From Sycon ciliatum (lineage: Eukaryota > Porifera > Calcarea > Leucosolenida > Sycettidae), in the NCBI RefSeq assembly GCF_964019385.1, contig NC_088654.1:13489700-13553699 (forward strand): 64,000 nt of DNA. Direction: 5' to 3'. The notes beneath the pieces were generated by a model that saw only the letters and a program-made list of their open reading frames with translations, had not been told where the DNA came from and made no database searches. Every line of letters starts with the position of its first letter. Within the stretch, counting starts at the first letter, position 1. This document shows, in pieces, positions 46,101 to 57,180 of the stretch. Position numbers and translations under genes: made by a program.

Positions 46101-48096
46101 TTCCCACTCAGGAGGGTGCCGGGTCTTACAAAGCAGATATGAACGAGCAGCAACGGCTTGCAGTCGGTCTAACGTAAGCGAATCTGAATGGGATACGGCG
46201 AATGACCAGACAGGGACTGCGTATTCTAACAGTGGTCGTACGTAACACTTGTAGAGCAAATTCACGGTTGAAGCAGAAAGGAAATGGGCCATATGGCGCA
46301 ACAGAAAAACACGACTGCGAAACTTATGGGTGATAGATTTTATATGGTCAGAAAAATTTATGGAAGGAGTGATAGTCACGCCGAGATGACAGTGGCTATC
46401 ACCTTTCTGAATAGGCACACCGTTCATTGTCAAGGGGGATGACGGGCCGGGGGCTAATGCATATTTTTGAAAGGGTAGGTGGACGCATTTACTGGTGTTA
46501 AACGTCATGGCAGTAGCTGATGACCATTGACAACACTTATCAATGTCAGTCTGGAGCAATGCATGATGGATAGGAAGTGAGGTGTTTGCTGGAGAAACAA
46601 GAATTAAATTAGAGTCATCAGCAAAAAGGGATAGGGTACTAGAAGCAGGGGCATCAGGGAAAGAGTTGATGCACAGGTTAAAAAGAAGCGGGCCGAGATG
46701 GGAGATCCGGAGTTATTGCATGCCTGTTCAACATCGGATAGCATGGTCAGAATAGCGTCAAAGCTATGCTCAGCACTTCCAGATTTCACGGGAGTTAGGC
46801 CGATACTCAGTATATTGCTCGGGGTTGCCAATTGCGCAGTGTAATACTTCGCTCCTTGCTTGGATGTACCATCACGATGCATTGTAAAAAAATTTCTTTG
46901 GCCATCTCTTCTCCGATTTGTGTTAGAACAAGTCGCTTCGATTAGGCCAGAAAGTCACAAAGTTTGGCAGGACTTGGCAGTCGGTCAACTGCGTAATCGG
47001 TAAGTGTTTCCAACACACACTGGATAACACGGGACACATGGTTTACACCAATATTATGCGACAGTAGCTGAATACAACAGAGGCGAACTTCTTCTGTGTA
47101 GCGTGGTGGCCTGCCTTCTAGTGTCTTTATTTTCTTTTTGTGATGTTCAACTTGCTCTTGGACTAGCTGACCTGACTGGTCCCTTTGCGTTGGCTGTTGT
47201 CCCTTGTTAGCGCTAGACACTTTTTTCTGGAGCTTGACAACTGTCTGCTTGGCTGCATTGTAGTTTCGCCTGAAGAGAACTTTCTGATGACATTCTGCTT
47301 GCTTGCTAACAATTGCAGCGGAGAGGTGTCTTTTGATAGTAACCAGTTCGCCTTGTAGACATGCAATGGACTCTACATTCTTCTTGTTCTGCTTCATTAG
47401 GTGATCAATGGTTTGCTTCAGCTCCCCTAGCTGCTTGTTTGTTTTCGTTAGATGTCTGGACACTTTCTTCTAACTTTTTTGCGACCTCTCTAGTGCAACT
47501 CGTTTCTTATGCATTTCTCAACTTCTCTCTGTGACTTCTTTCTTCAGGTGATCCAGTTCTTTCAGGGCTTTGTCGATTGCATCTTCGGCGGTTATGTCCA
47601 CATTCTGACACTTGTACCACCCCTGCATCGCATGTGGGAAGTGGAAGACGAAAAATGACACTCTTTAGTCTGATTGTATTTCTGTGTGTATGTGTAATTT
47701 GGTGGTTGTATTCCAATGTATTCCACTTATCTGGTCATGCATACCTGCTCAAATTTGAATCCGTCTGGTAGAAATGGCTCCAGGTCGGTGCGTGCTGGTG
47801 CCTTTCGCAAACAATCTTGGCATACCTTCTTGCCTTGGCCTGAACCTGCAACGGCACAGTCATGCCCAAGTGTGTCTTTTAGTGTTGTATTATCTTAGTC
47901 TCTTGTGCTTAATTCTGGTCTTACCTGGTATTTTCCTGATAACCTGCAAAAGCTTTGCAGGGCAAACCTGCAGCGGGCTACTATCAGTACTGCACCAGTG
48001 CTTGTGATACTTATTACAGCATACTGCTGTGAACAGACCCCCATTGTTTCGATTCTGATGATGTCCGACTACTGTGTACCTCACTTTGGGCATCCT
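43193..48096 (-). pseudogene. Transposase-like gene of the TIR transposon, three exons found
   Basis: Exons on the minus strand: 48096-47925, 47845-47745 and 47622-43193 (the last split by a LINE at 46700-44755). The splice phases agree (1, then 0). The second exon has 'VCQDC'; the third starts 'GWYKCQN' and has a coiled-coil stretch. A conserved core follows: 'GRPPRYTEEVRLCCIQLL', 'HRDGTSKQGAKYY', 'TSTMTDRSS' and 'VASERAFALLDRL'. The D, D and E of the last three could be a DDE triad (inference). The terminal 518 residues are open. Defects: stops at 47518-47520, 47470-47472 and 46942-46944, a frameshift in a T-run near 46890, and the LINE. Similar uncharacterised proteins are, to my recollection, common in cnidarians. 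Confidence 0.72.
44755..46700 (-). mobile_element. 5'-truncated LINE inserted in the transposase gene
   Basis: Flanked by CTCC on the minus strand (GGAG at 44751-44754 and 46701-46704), with an (AATAC)n tail at 44755-44780. It codes from 'LGPLLFNL' and 'SLFADDSN' through an open frame 46559-45753 with 'LGVTITPSINF', 'YKCYVRPLLEYA' and 'EWNKLPEHIR'. Removing it restores the transposase frame across the junction. Confidence 0.85.
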
Positions 48097-48739
48097 CTGC
48101 CAGCAATTACACTAACGAACTTATACAAAACACACAGTATTAAAAATCGGTGAAGGACGACAGGCCCATGTTCATCGATCGTCCAAGCTTCTTCATCTTC
48201 CTGAGTTCTTCTTGAACGATCGACCTTGTGAACTTTTGACCTCTGTGACCTTGGATTGCTTCCGTCAATTTTTTTCTTGCTTGGCACATGGATAGATCCA
48301 TGGGTGAGGTACCAGTTCACCAAAAATTAGAAGATTTCTCCGGTGGGAACGTTGTAAAAAATCGCCTTCAATTCACCCATGCTCCTTGGGCACCAAAGGA
48401 CAAATTTGAAAATTCGTCTGAAGAAAGTCCTGGGGCTAGGCTCATCTGTAGTTGATCGCGTGGCTGTTACCGTAGGCATGTCACTCTCTACCCACGAATC
48501 CTTCACCAGCAGCGAATATACGAAGCAATCAACGAAACGGCAGATCCTGAGCGCAAGGTTACGACTTCAGCCGCCATTCTCCTTTTTCTCCACCAAGACT
48601 CCTTCCAGTTTCCCGGCAAAAATATTCATTTTCTGACTTGGACTTTTCTGGCCGCGCGCGTGGCATGCTGACATGTACAAAATTCGATTACATCATAACT
48701 GCGCAAACCCTCTGCGCAGTGTGTTCGCTGATATCCCTA

Positions 48740-50165
48740 ACGAAGGCACATGACCCTGTTACGTAACAATGCAAAGCTCAAGTGGCAGCGGAGGTTTGCC
48801 ATCACTTTTCTGTAGGGTTCAGTGGTCTTTTCAGCTAGCAGACTAGCAATTCTCTTGTAGAATTCAGTGGCGCATCTGCTAATGCCCCCAGTGGTGGACA
48901 TGACGGCTGGAATGAAGGAGGCATGTTCGATAGTGCGCAAGCACTGCTCATATGCGCTCTTCTTCTCCCGCTCATATTTGACATAGCAAGTGGCAATCGA
49001 GTTGGAGCGATTGGTGGACGCATGTGGGCTAAACACCCGAACATCAACAAAGGTGCGACCAAATCGCCCATCCCAAATGCCATTTGCTGCCACATCTAGC
49101 AAGGCTTGGTCATCGGTGTTGGCAGACCGGTAACGTAGATGTTTCCCTGTCAGCGGTTCAAGGTGGGGCTCCACAACAACTTTCTAGGCTACCTGCTTCA
49201 TTGCCCTGGCGCCCCCCCCCCCCCCGTGGAACACGATAATGCATGCGCCAAAGAAAATTCCTTCCCGCATTGACAGGTTGTCGGAATACGGAGAGGCAGC
49301 CAGTTGTACCGCAGACACACAGCGTCACGAAACTCTCCTTTCGTGAGCCTGAGGCGGTGACAGCGAACATGACTGCAGGTGCGCCAACTGGAGGTTACTT
49401 TTTCCGCTTCCAAATCCAGGGTTCTCTGCATTTCAGGCAACACCAAATTAGTCGAGGAGCAAAGCATCAGCTTGAGCGCTATCCCTGGTATCACATCTGG
49501 CCTGCGCCTTTGCCTGCCAGACGCACGCAATGGTATTGCCCAGCTCAACGTCCTGTTGTAGAATTCACTCGGCCAACGCACGAGAGACCCGAAACAACAG
49601 CTCGTGTGGTTGGGTAACTGACGATGGAGGTGTCAGGCCAAGACCGCCGAAGCGACATAGTAGGGCGATCATTGCCCTCTCCGTGTCGTTAACGTGACGG
49701 CCAAGGAGAGCAGGAACAAGGCAATCAGTGGCTGCATCGTCGAGCGGTGTCAGTTGCTCAACGAGATCGGGCATGGTGCAGCAAAGGAAGGTCCACTAGC
49801 TCTGGAGGCTTGGGGTGAAGGCAGAGTGCGCTACCTTTAGCTGCGAGGTAGCTATCTCCCCCAATCTCTTGATCTGTTGTGCCCAAGTGGCGTACGCCCT
49901 GTTGAAGACGGTGAATCCGATCGCGGCACCCAGATAGCGATATCCGTTGGTGTTGATGGTGACACCCTTGCCGTCAAAGATCTGGACTGCATCTGCACTG
50001 AAGTACGGTTTCACGCTGAGGACGGGTTTTTCGGCATTCGGGTTGTACCCACAGCTGGTTCCCTTGTCGACCAGGAGAATTCCACCATTGGGGAAGTTTG
50101 ACCCGCACCCAAGCCGTCGGCAAACAAGGATTGGGTAGCTCCGTCGCCAGCCACAGCCGTTATCG
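48740..50165 (-). pseudogene. LINE RT end, zinc finger and nuclease-like C-terminus
   Basis: Degraded 'FAD' box near 50135, an 'LVKPYF'-like block, 'YLGAAIG' (about 49930), then 'EFRDAVCLRYNW' and the zinc finger 'CQCGKEFSLAHALSC' near 49250. After a poly(G) run (49212-49225) a conserved C-terminal domain follows ('LLDVAANGIWDGR', 'FVDVRVFSPHA', 'FYKRIASLLAEK', 'LSFALLRN'). RT followed by a zinc finger and a PD-(D/E)XK-like nuclease is the plan of R2-group LINEs; that assignment is inference. Stops and frameshifts are present. Confidence 0.72.
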
Positions 50166-50463
50166 GGATTCTAGAAGTGGACCTTTGGCTACTTCAGTAT
50201 TTGAACCAGGTCAACTGTATTCATGTAAACGCTCACCTATTTTTTCTATCGCACAGACTTTCAAACCGGCCCGAACTCAACCTGGGTTAAAAACTCTCAT
50301 GTAAACGCAGTCTTGCTGCACTTGACAGCCTTGATGAAATTCCCGCCCCAAAGCCGAACACTCGGCTGGGAAGTGACATGGTGTGGGGACCAGATCAACA
50401 GCACTCTACGGTATTACTTTGGAACGCATTTTTTATCAGGATGCACTGTTCTTGATTCTGCAG
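50166..50463. other. Intron sequence, nothing recognised
   Basis: Short stretch between the R2-like LINE and LRR exon B; no further signal. Confidence 0.4.
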
Positions 50464-50535
50464 GGACTTGCGGAACAACAGGATATCCTTTGTCCCCGTA
50501 GATCTCTTGGCCAAGAATATCCTTCTCGAAGAATT
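50464..50535 (+). CDS. LRR-gene exon B
   Basis: 72 nt, acceptor TTCTGCAG and donor GTAAGT, phase 2 at both ends. It encodes 'DLRNNRISFVPVDLLA' and then '..LLEEL', one complete 24-residue LRR in the same register as exon A. Confidence 0.85.
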
Positions 50536-50639
50536 GTAAGTTTAATGTTGAAATATTTTACAACATTTGTGCAAATTGACATCGCGATATAATATCCTGA
50601 TTTTCGCTGGCCAGTTGTAAAGTTCTTGAGGTGAATAAT

Positions 50640-50775
50640 GTTAGCAGTGAACTCGGTTGTATCCTCGATTGCTGTCCACGCTCTCGCAGTCTCTAACTCC
50701 GTGGCTCTCTGTCAATCTCTCCCTATCACTATCTCTCTATGGTAGGCTCTCCTCTTCTTCTCTCTCTCAGTCTCG

Positions 50776-50820
<45 letters not shown>

Positions 50821-50960
50821 CCTTCACATTAATTTTATTGAACACCAAAACCACCAGGTGGGGTCAACGGACCCCAATCGCACTTTCAGGAAAGGATAAT
50901 TTTGCATACAAAGTCAAAATCCAACAATATCATTTGGCGTTTCCTATGTTTGCCTAGCAG
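50640..50960. repeat. CT-rich region with (CT)n run
   Basis: A (CT)n stretch at about 50762-50813 ends in CACACAC; the rest is low-complexity CT. Leu/Ser frames here are artefacts. Confidence 0.8.
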
Positions 50961-51356
50961 TACAGGTAGCAAAATCCCAGGTGAAAAATCCGTTTCGTTT
51001 TTGTGAAATGGTCCGAGTGTACGTAGAACTACCGGCCGGGATCAATTGACCATACATAATACCGGCGCATATATTGAGAGCCTACAGTCCATTTCAAAAC
51101 AGCAGACGCATGTTATTTTGAAATATATAAAAGTTGGCTGGAGCTTTTCAAGAATTTCTTTCGGAATATTGCTCAGTTCCTTCCCCCAATTACTCTGATA
51201 TAGATTTTTGAGCAATCGGATATCAAACGCCCAATTTCGAAATTTTATGCACAAAGTGGTCACAGATTTTATCTGGTAAGACTGGTATAGATGCTGGCCT
51301 AACGGTTTTTTGAAATCACGCGTCTATATTTTTGAAACGCACTGTAGAGGGTATTT

Positions 51357-51670
51357 ATCAGGGATCACCCAAGCAGTAGTCAGCAATGAAACTATGAGAG
51401 GAAATTGATCTCAAAGTGACTGATACATACAAGAGTGTGCAATAGTCTCATGAAATCTATCAAAATTTGACGAGTTCGATTGTAGAGAAATGAACAAAGA
51501 AACACGCTACTGACTGTGTTGTCAGGAATCACCCAAGCAGCGGTCCAAAAAGAGACTATCAGTGGCAAATCATCTCAAAGTCACTACAAGATGCAAGAGT
51601 ATCAAAAGTCAACCTCAGGAACGTTATCAAAATCTGCCGTGCTGGATCGCAGAGAAACGAACGAATAAAA
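51357..51670. repeat. Diverged ~170-bp tandem duplication
   Basis: GGATCACCCAAGCAG (51361) and GGAATCACCCAAGCAG (51527) start two similar halves that share ATCTCAAAGT and AGAGAAA blocks. Function unknown. Confidence 0.55.
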
Positions 51671-52052
51671 ATATCAAAAAAACAAATGAGCAACGATCTT
51701 TTTATCAGCAGAAAAGCTTCTCAGCAACTGTCAAACAATTCCCACTCTGGTTGGTGTTATGCAATCCTTCTTGCACAAAAACACATTTAAGTTATAGGCA
51801 GCCATTACCGCCAAGCAATTGACCTGAATTGTTACTACATAGCTTTCAAGTGACCGCGATGCGTCGCATGCTCTCAGGCAAGGTGGTCATAAAGGTTTAG
51901 GTTTGTTTGCAGCATTTATCAAACTAAGAATGCTATGCTAAATGTCTCCAGTAACCCCAGGGGAATGGATGTACAGAATACAAGTGAAAGCTCGGCATCG
52001 ATCGCGAAGACCGAATGTGCCATCCTTACTCGACAACACAGCCGAGGGAGTC

Positions 52053-52379
52053 GGCCATAATGATCTTGCTGGGCCATAATGCCCTTGGTGGGCCATAATG
52101 CCCTTGCTGGGCCATAATGCCCTTGGTGGGCCATAATGCCCTTGGTGGGCCATAATGCCCTTGCTGGGTCATAATGCCCTTGCTAGGCCATAATGCCTTT
52201 GGTGGGCCATAATGCCCTTACTGGGCCATAATGCCCTTGGTGGGCCATAATGCCCTTGCTGGGCCATAATGCCCTTGGTGGACCAGAATGCCCTTGCTGG
52301 TGCATAATGCTCTTGGTGGGCCATAATGCCCTTGCTGGGCCATAATGCCCTTGGTGGGCCATAATGCCCTTGGTGTGGG
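52053..52379. repeat. 19-bp minisatellite, about 17 units
   Basis: Tandem units of TGGGCCATAATGCCCTTGC or ..GG. Each unit contains the palindromic GGGC..GCCC. The unit length is not a multiple of three, so 57 bp (three units) make one 19-residue peptide period and several minus-strand frames stay open and encode the same peptide. No gene is inferred. Confidence 0.92.
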
Positions 52380-52489
52380 TCAAAATCTTTGTAAATTCTA
52401 GTTTCGATTTTGTGAAACAGCATTGGTTGGGTACACGTCCGTTGCCTCGACTGTATTGCTATGTCAAGTGCCACACATGGAGCTGTTAC

Positions 52490-52865
52490 ATCAGCGCTTG
52501 TAAATTGACCATACTCAGGACAATCATTTGTGGCGTCGAGGGTTAATGAACCTCATCTTCTTGGATGCTGGTGTCGCTAAACGCTGCTGGCCCATTAACT
52601 CTTATTCGTTGAGGCTATGATGCCATGGCTTGATGGAGTTGCCGTCATGTAGAACTACACTGTGTCATTGCTCGTTTGTAGACTAATAAATCATCTCAAT
52701 TTTCGACCACCTTTGAGGGGTATGGAGTTTCAAGGTTCTCTTCAGAAATTGTTTTGGAGTGCCTTAATAGTCGATGTACACACGAACGGAGAACTACCTT
52801 TAAGATTGGAGGGAAATCGGAGGGGCCGACTTACACACATTGCCTGGTTTTCTCGGACATCATCA
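52490..52865. mobile_element. Lone, diverged end of the TTAA fold-back element
   Basis: Collinear with about 11520-11890 of the right arm of the 2254-bp element, with shared blocks such as ATCATTTGTGGCGTC, GGCTTGATGGAGTT, GCTCGTTTGTAGAC and CTGGTTTTCTC. No partner arm lies upstream, so it is a solo end or a decayed copy. Confidence 0.75.
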
Positions 52866-52965
52866 TAATTAGTTTTCATGTATTGACCACTTTCACATAT
52901 CATGCACGATTCACATCTTTACCCTTGTAATACTCACGAAAGGTTCCATATTCTGTTTCTAACAG

Positions 52966-53037
52966 GTATTTGGCCAGTAATCCCATTGCCAGTATTGAAC
53001 AACCTTTGTTTTCAAATCTCCCCCTTCTTCGAATTCT
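52966..53037 (+). CDS. LRR-gene exon C
   Basis: 72 nt, acceptor TTTCTAACAG and donor GTAAGT, phase 2. It encodes 'YLASNPIASIEQPLFSNL' and then 'PLLRIL', a canonical LRR. Confidence 0.88.
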
Positions 53038-53309
53038 GTAAGTATCCCACCCAGGCATGTTGTTGTTGTAGAAGTTTATTTAACGTCGCACCACAAACAG
53101 GCGATTTCGCCTCCTTTGATACATGTGGACGACAGTGTTGCCCTGCTGAATTTGGTAATCCTGTTACATTGACACTATTTTATCTGCTTTGGAAAAGAAT
53201 TGTGCTGAAAGAATAGTCTAACCCGCAGTTAATTTCGGTGTGTTTAGGAATGAGCCATTTCTAATGCTAATTCCTGTTAGCAGACAATTATAGCGAACTG
53301 GACTGTTGA

Positions 53310-54125
53310 AGTTAGTGTGTGCAAGAAGCAAGGCGAACCACCACACTCTACATCTTAGTACAGTCTACTGCCTCCCTCCAAGAGCCCCCCAACAGTCTTG
53401 AAGAGTGGGGCCGCAAGTGGCGTATCTGCTTTGAGCCAGCCAAGACACAGCGCATGACTCTACATCGCAAGCACGTTCCTCCCTACACTCCACCAGTCAC
53501 CTTAGAAGTGAAGCACTATAGGAAACAGATACCCTGTAGCTGCTAGAAGTCATGCTCGGTCCTGCTCTCTCCTACAGAACGCACACTCGCAGTGTTGCAT
53601 TGCGTGCCTCCCAAAGGCTGGGTTTCTAACGAAAGGCAGCACCTATCCTGGATGACCATGGTCGAGCGGCAGTCTACAAAGGATTCGTGCGACCCCTGCT
53701 TGAATATGCCCCACTGGCCTAGTTGGGCGCAGCCGCAACTAACATGGCCCAGCTGGATAAGGTTCAGCAACGTGCTCTACATTTCCTGGTACCTGGAACC
53801 ATTCCCCAAAGTCTTCAGCTTCGGCGGATGGTAGCAGCCCTATACTTGTACAAGCTGCACTACATTCCGGGGCCTCCCCAGGTAAAGGCCATCCTGCCAC
53901 CAACCAAACCCCTGCCGTAGCTAGCATGTGCACACGGCAAAAACGTCAGACGCATCAGCTGAAGTGGACACGATCTCCTTCTTTGCCATCCCACCCTGGA
54001 AAAACCTGCCTGCGGACCTCTTCCTTCACGAACCTCGTTCAAAACGCCTTCAAATCTTCAAAGTCAACGTATGTAAGGATCTAATCCGAAAGAGATGGCT
54101 GTGGTCTACACAGTACCTGTGACGA
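53310..54125 (+). pseudogene. LINE RT C-terminal fragment
   Basis: 'TTLYILVQS' (after the FADD box), 'EEWGRKWRICFEPAKTQRM', then through frame changes 'VYKGFVRPLLEYAPLA', 'AQLDKVQQRALHFLV' and 'WKNLPADLF'. Typical LINE RT terminus, decayed, lying in the intron between exons C and D. Confidence 0.8.
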
Positions 54126-54592
54126 TGATATTAAGGCCCCTTTTATAGTTACCTTTCTACTAGTACTTGCTTGTTATGATTATTGTTTTCTTTTTTCGTT
54201 TTCCCTTCTGGTTTAGTTATTACACGTATTTATATTATTTGGTGCAATACTAGCGCCCCTTTCTCGCACCAAATTATTATTTTTGCTACTTGACCAATCA
54301 CCACCCTGGCCCCCCTTTTTTCGATGCCAGGTTGCAAACGCTAACACTGAGAGCCCTGGTCGGTCGAATTGCTCCCTGTACATCGGCACGTCGTACCTAC
54401 ATCCCCTGTGTCTTGTTTTGTGTTTGTCTCCACATGTCTCTTTGTAGGGCTGTGTTCCCAAAGAAAAATTTAAAAAAACCACACTGGGTGAAAAAACGGT
54501 CCCACTAATGGACAAAGAGATTGAAATAGTTGCACTTAAAAACCATTAACGTGTCACCTCATTTGCTGTGTTTTGTTTTCCTTTTTCAACAG
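54126..54592. other. Intron sequence, nothing recognised
   Basis: T-rich DNA that may include the 3' UTR of the preceding LINE; no other feature. Confidence 0.4.
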
Positions 54593-54667
54593 TGATCTTA
54601 ACGGTTTGCACCATGACCTCGTCATTAGTTGGCACGTGTTCGATAACTTGACAACCCTCTATCGACT
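54593..54667 (+). CDS. LRR-gene exon D
   Basis: 75 nt, acceptor TTTTTCAACAG and donor GTAAGG, phase 2. One residue longer than the other exons and the least canonical; it keeps 'DLNG' and the end 'VFDNLTTLYRL'. Confidence 0.75.
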
Positions 54668-55757
54668 GTAAGGACTAACGATAGTTTGTGATCAAATCAA
54701 CTTTTTAACAGAAGTGCCAAGAGATAATCGAAGTCCAAACCTGCCTTAACTTTCCGCCAAGCGGTCACAGGCAGATCAGCAAACAAATGCTTTGTAAAAG
54801 ACGACCTGAAATCGGGACAAAAATTTGGAAAGTGTCGGTGCATGTTACGTGATCGAGTTCACCAACTAGACTAAATTTGGATCTTTCCGACTTGCAAGGT
54901 ATAGTACGAAACTGACCGTGAGGGCTGAGATAATCCACGCCGTGCAAATCGGCTTGTGTACCGCTCGGTAAAGCTAACCAACGGTCTTCCAACATATTGC
55001 ACGCTTCAACTTGGAAGGGTCATGGATATTAGTGGTAATTCCAAAGAGGGTAAGGTAAGTGTGATAAAGCCGAACATAAGCTACATTCCCAGGCTCAATC
55101 AACGAAAACGAAAACGAACTTTAGAGGTTTCGTATTATTTTCGAGAAAAAGATCGGTTTGTGATGTTCATCGATTTTGGGATCGCGCTGAAAACAGCGCG
55201 GCGAGTTCTTCACTTCTTGAACGCCTTGCTTGAAGTAATTTGAGTTGGCGTTGAAGTGGTGTCGAGTGTCGACTCGAGTGTTCCTTGATCTTGTTGCTAT
55301 GGCTGCGGACGCCGAGCACGCGTGGCAGTCATTGTGTACAGCTAGCTAGAGCCTGGTGAGGAGTTGATACTGAAGTTCAGAGTGAGGGTGAGACGTTCTT
55401 TGGTTCTGACATCCATGTCGACAGCGAGACAGAATCGCAGCCTTCATCTCCTGCTACGATGCGGCTCAAGGTGGCCAATGACTAGTCAGAGACGGAAGCT
55501 GAGGAGTCGTCATCTGAGATAAATTCTGAGTCTGGGGCTAGTTACTGCGGCCACGTCGTGTCTTCAGCTGCGGAGGAAGAAATGGAGGATGAGATTGCGG
55601 AATGACACTACGCAGAATGCAGTAGAGAATATGTCGATCATGTCTCCGCACCATTCAGCCATTCTAGCTGCCTATCGCACTATTTTAAAAGTACTCAAGC
55701 TGCTCACCCACCTTAGAATGCTGAATATTCATTGTACACATACGTCGTATACATACA
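54668..55757. other. Intron sequence, no gene recognised
   Basis: Contains a frame 54956-55243 and a GTAAGT at 55056, but no LRR and no known motif. Confidence 0.4.
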
Positions 55758-56072
55758 TTGCACCAAGAGTAGATAAACAAGAGTGTGCAACTCGCGGATG
55801 GGTAGGCCCACGAATTTTGTGTTGACTTTATCTTTTCGACTACGCACGCGCTGCGAGTCTTTCGGAAAGTTTTCCCTCGTGCAGCTTGGCCGGCTTTACA
55901 CTAAAAGGTCGTTGCCCAGCACGTGCTCTCACTCTGCTCTGCGTCAAAATGCGCGTTCTTCAGAAAAAAAGGTGACGTGAACACAAAATTCCGCCGTGGG
56001 AGGGGGTATCTGCAGATTATGCCGGAGAGATCCGGAGTTGCACACACTTGTTTGTCTACTGTTGATTGCACC
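55758..56072. mobile_element. ~300-bp fold-back MITE
   Basis: The left end (AGTAGATAAACAAGAGTGTG and on to GAATTTTGTGTTGAC) is repeated inverted at the right end (ending AGTTGCACACACTTGTTTG), giving arms of about 65-90 bp. No target duplication is clear. Confidence 0.65.
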
Positions 56073-56231
56073 TATTTGCTGTCATATTGTATATTGGTGT
56101 TAATACCACATTCCAAATTCACCCACATACAATTGGCTATCTACATAAGTGGTAAATATTGCTGAATATTCACCGCTTATATTCACCTTTTTTTCTATGA
56201 TTACTGTAAAGAGAGCAGTACTCGGTGCTCC

Positions 56232-56592
56232 GCTTGATTCCTCTTCAGTCAGCGCACCGGAGCTGTCGAGTGCCCTAGAAAATCTCTTCGCTAACTTCCG
56301 TAAATAGGACTTTTTTGAGTACAAACGAAATTACTTGCTTGCCATTGCCGCTGGATCCGCATGTGACCAGGTGCTGACAAGTCATCAACGAACAGTGAGC
56401 ATCTTCACAAACGGAGCGTTCAAGCGAGCAAACAAGGTTTTGGCCGCTCAAAATATCAATGGCCCGATGATTTCGGATCAAGCCGCAAGCCAGGAATTTC
56501 GTTTTTCCTCAGAACAGCTCTGTTCAGGGACGTTAGCGTCGAATTTTCCCAGAGCACTCAACAGCTCCGAAGCGCTGCCTGAAAAGAACAGA
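56232..56592. repeat. Inverted repeat, ~55-bp arms
   Basis: 56232-56285 and 56535-56592 are diverged reverse complements (core GGAGCTGTYGAGTGC). It encloses about 250 bp without a known gene. CCAAT-type ATTGG motifs follow at 56657, 56692 and 56729. Confidence 0.55.
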
Positions 56593-56769
56593 AGTGAGGG
56601 TAGAATCGCTTGGCTCGCTGTTTATAAACCGACTTCCAAATTGGCGCGATGATCGCGGATTGGTCAAATCTTCGCATAGAAACGGACGATGATTGGCTCC
56701 CGTCAAGCACGAGTGTGTTCTCCGTGGTGATTGGCGCGATCGTGTTCTCCACCATAATTCTAATATGGA

Positions 56770-56957
56770 AAAAAGTATTCTTTCTAGACCAAAGAGTGGT
56801 ATATTGGAAAAATAGAGATAGAAGTATTCACGATACTTCTCCAGACGTTTCGTTGTTCTTAACAACATCGTCAGTGGAGAAACGTCTGGAGAAGTATCGT
56901 GAATATTCTATCTTTATTTTCAAATATACCTCTCTTTGTTCTAGAAAGAATTCTTTT
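56770..56957. mobile_element. Fold-back element with a hammerhead-like centre
   Basis: Arms of about 85 bp (56770-56850 and 56880-56957) are reverse complements: TTCTAGA and TATTCACGATACTTCTCC are shared. The centre folds into a hammerhead-like motif. Confidence 0.7.
56839..56879 (-). ncRNA. Hammerhead-like motif, marginal
   Basis: Minus strand: CUCCA/UGGAG stem I (5 bp), CUGACGA (N7 is free in the consensus), one extra U, stem II GUUGUU/AACAAC, GAAA, then ACGU C. Stem III is the self-complementary ACGU without a loop, so cleavage would need a dimer. Core bases are present but the extra U makes activity uncertain. Confidence 0.45.
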
Positions 56958-57108
56958 TAGATATAACAATGAGAGTGGATAATCAACGGCTTGTCCACTA
57001 ACTCTTTTTCATAGTTCTAATGATCGCAAATGAGCGTAACTCACTGAATCGAGACCCATTCTTGAACGTTTACTTGAAAAGTATGTGTATTTTCGTTTCC
57101 ATTGACAG

Positions 57109-57180
57109 TGGCTTGGCTTCTAATCAAATTACCTCCATCCCGATAGATGTTTCCCTAGCAACCGGTCAGCTAGAAGAACT
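57109..57180 (+). CDS. LRR-gene exon E
   Basis: 72 nt, acceptor CATTGACAG and donor GTAAGT, phase 2. It encodes 'GLASNQITSIPIDVSL' and then 'QLEEL', a canonical LRR. Confidence 0.87.

Larger units (their letters stand above)
42995..48739. mobile_element. TIR DNA transposon with multi-exon transposase, 7-bp duplication
   Basis: Ends TAGAGATATCAGCGAACACA (left) and TAGGGATATCAGCGAACACA (right, inverted) form TIRs of about 43 bp. ACGAAGG flanks both sides (42988-42994 and 48740-48746). The target is the R2-like LINE, whose frame is restored by excision, which independently proves the borders. TAGRG ends recall hAT elements, but hAT makes 8-bp duplications; the transposase is not a typical hAT protein. 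Length is 5745 bp, or about 3.8 kb without the nested LINE. Confidence 0.85.
42450..50165 (-). mobile_element. R2-like LINE, split by the TIR transposon at 42995-48739
   Basis: The coding part runs 50165-48740, then resumes at 42994 and ends near 42905; the rest to about 42450 is presumed 3' UTR. The transposon's 7-bp duplication joins the two halves in frame. The 3' limit is approximate. Confidence 0.72.

Noticed and set aside
48055-48075. CTGATGA near 48057 and 47286
   Set aside because: No GAAA at the required distance and no stem I.
52053-52379. Regular short repeats that might suggest a CRISPR array
   Set aside because: Units are contiguous with no spacers; it is a minisatellite in a eukaryotic genome.
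55040-55062. GTAAGT donor at 55056 as the end of an LRR exon
   Set aside because: The preceding 72 nt contain no LRR and no acceptor at the right distance.
54956-55243. 95-codon frame between LRR exons D and E
   Set aside because: No motif, and codon pattern not different from surrounding intron sequence.
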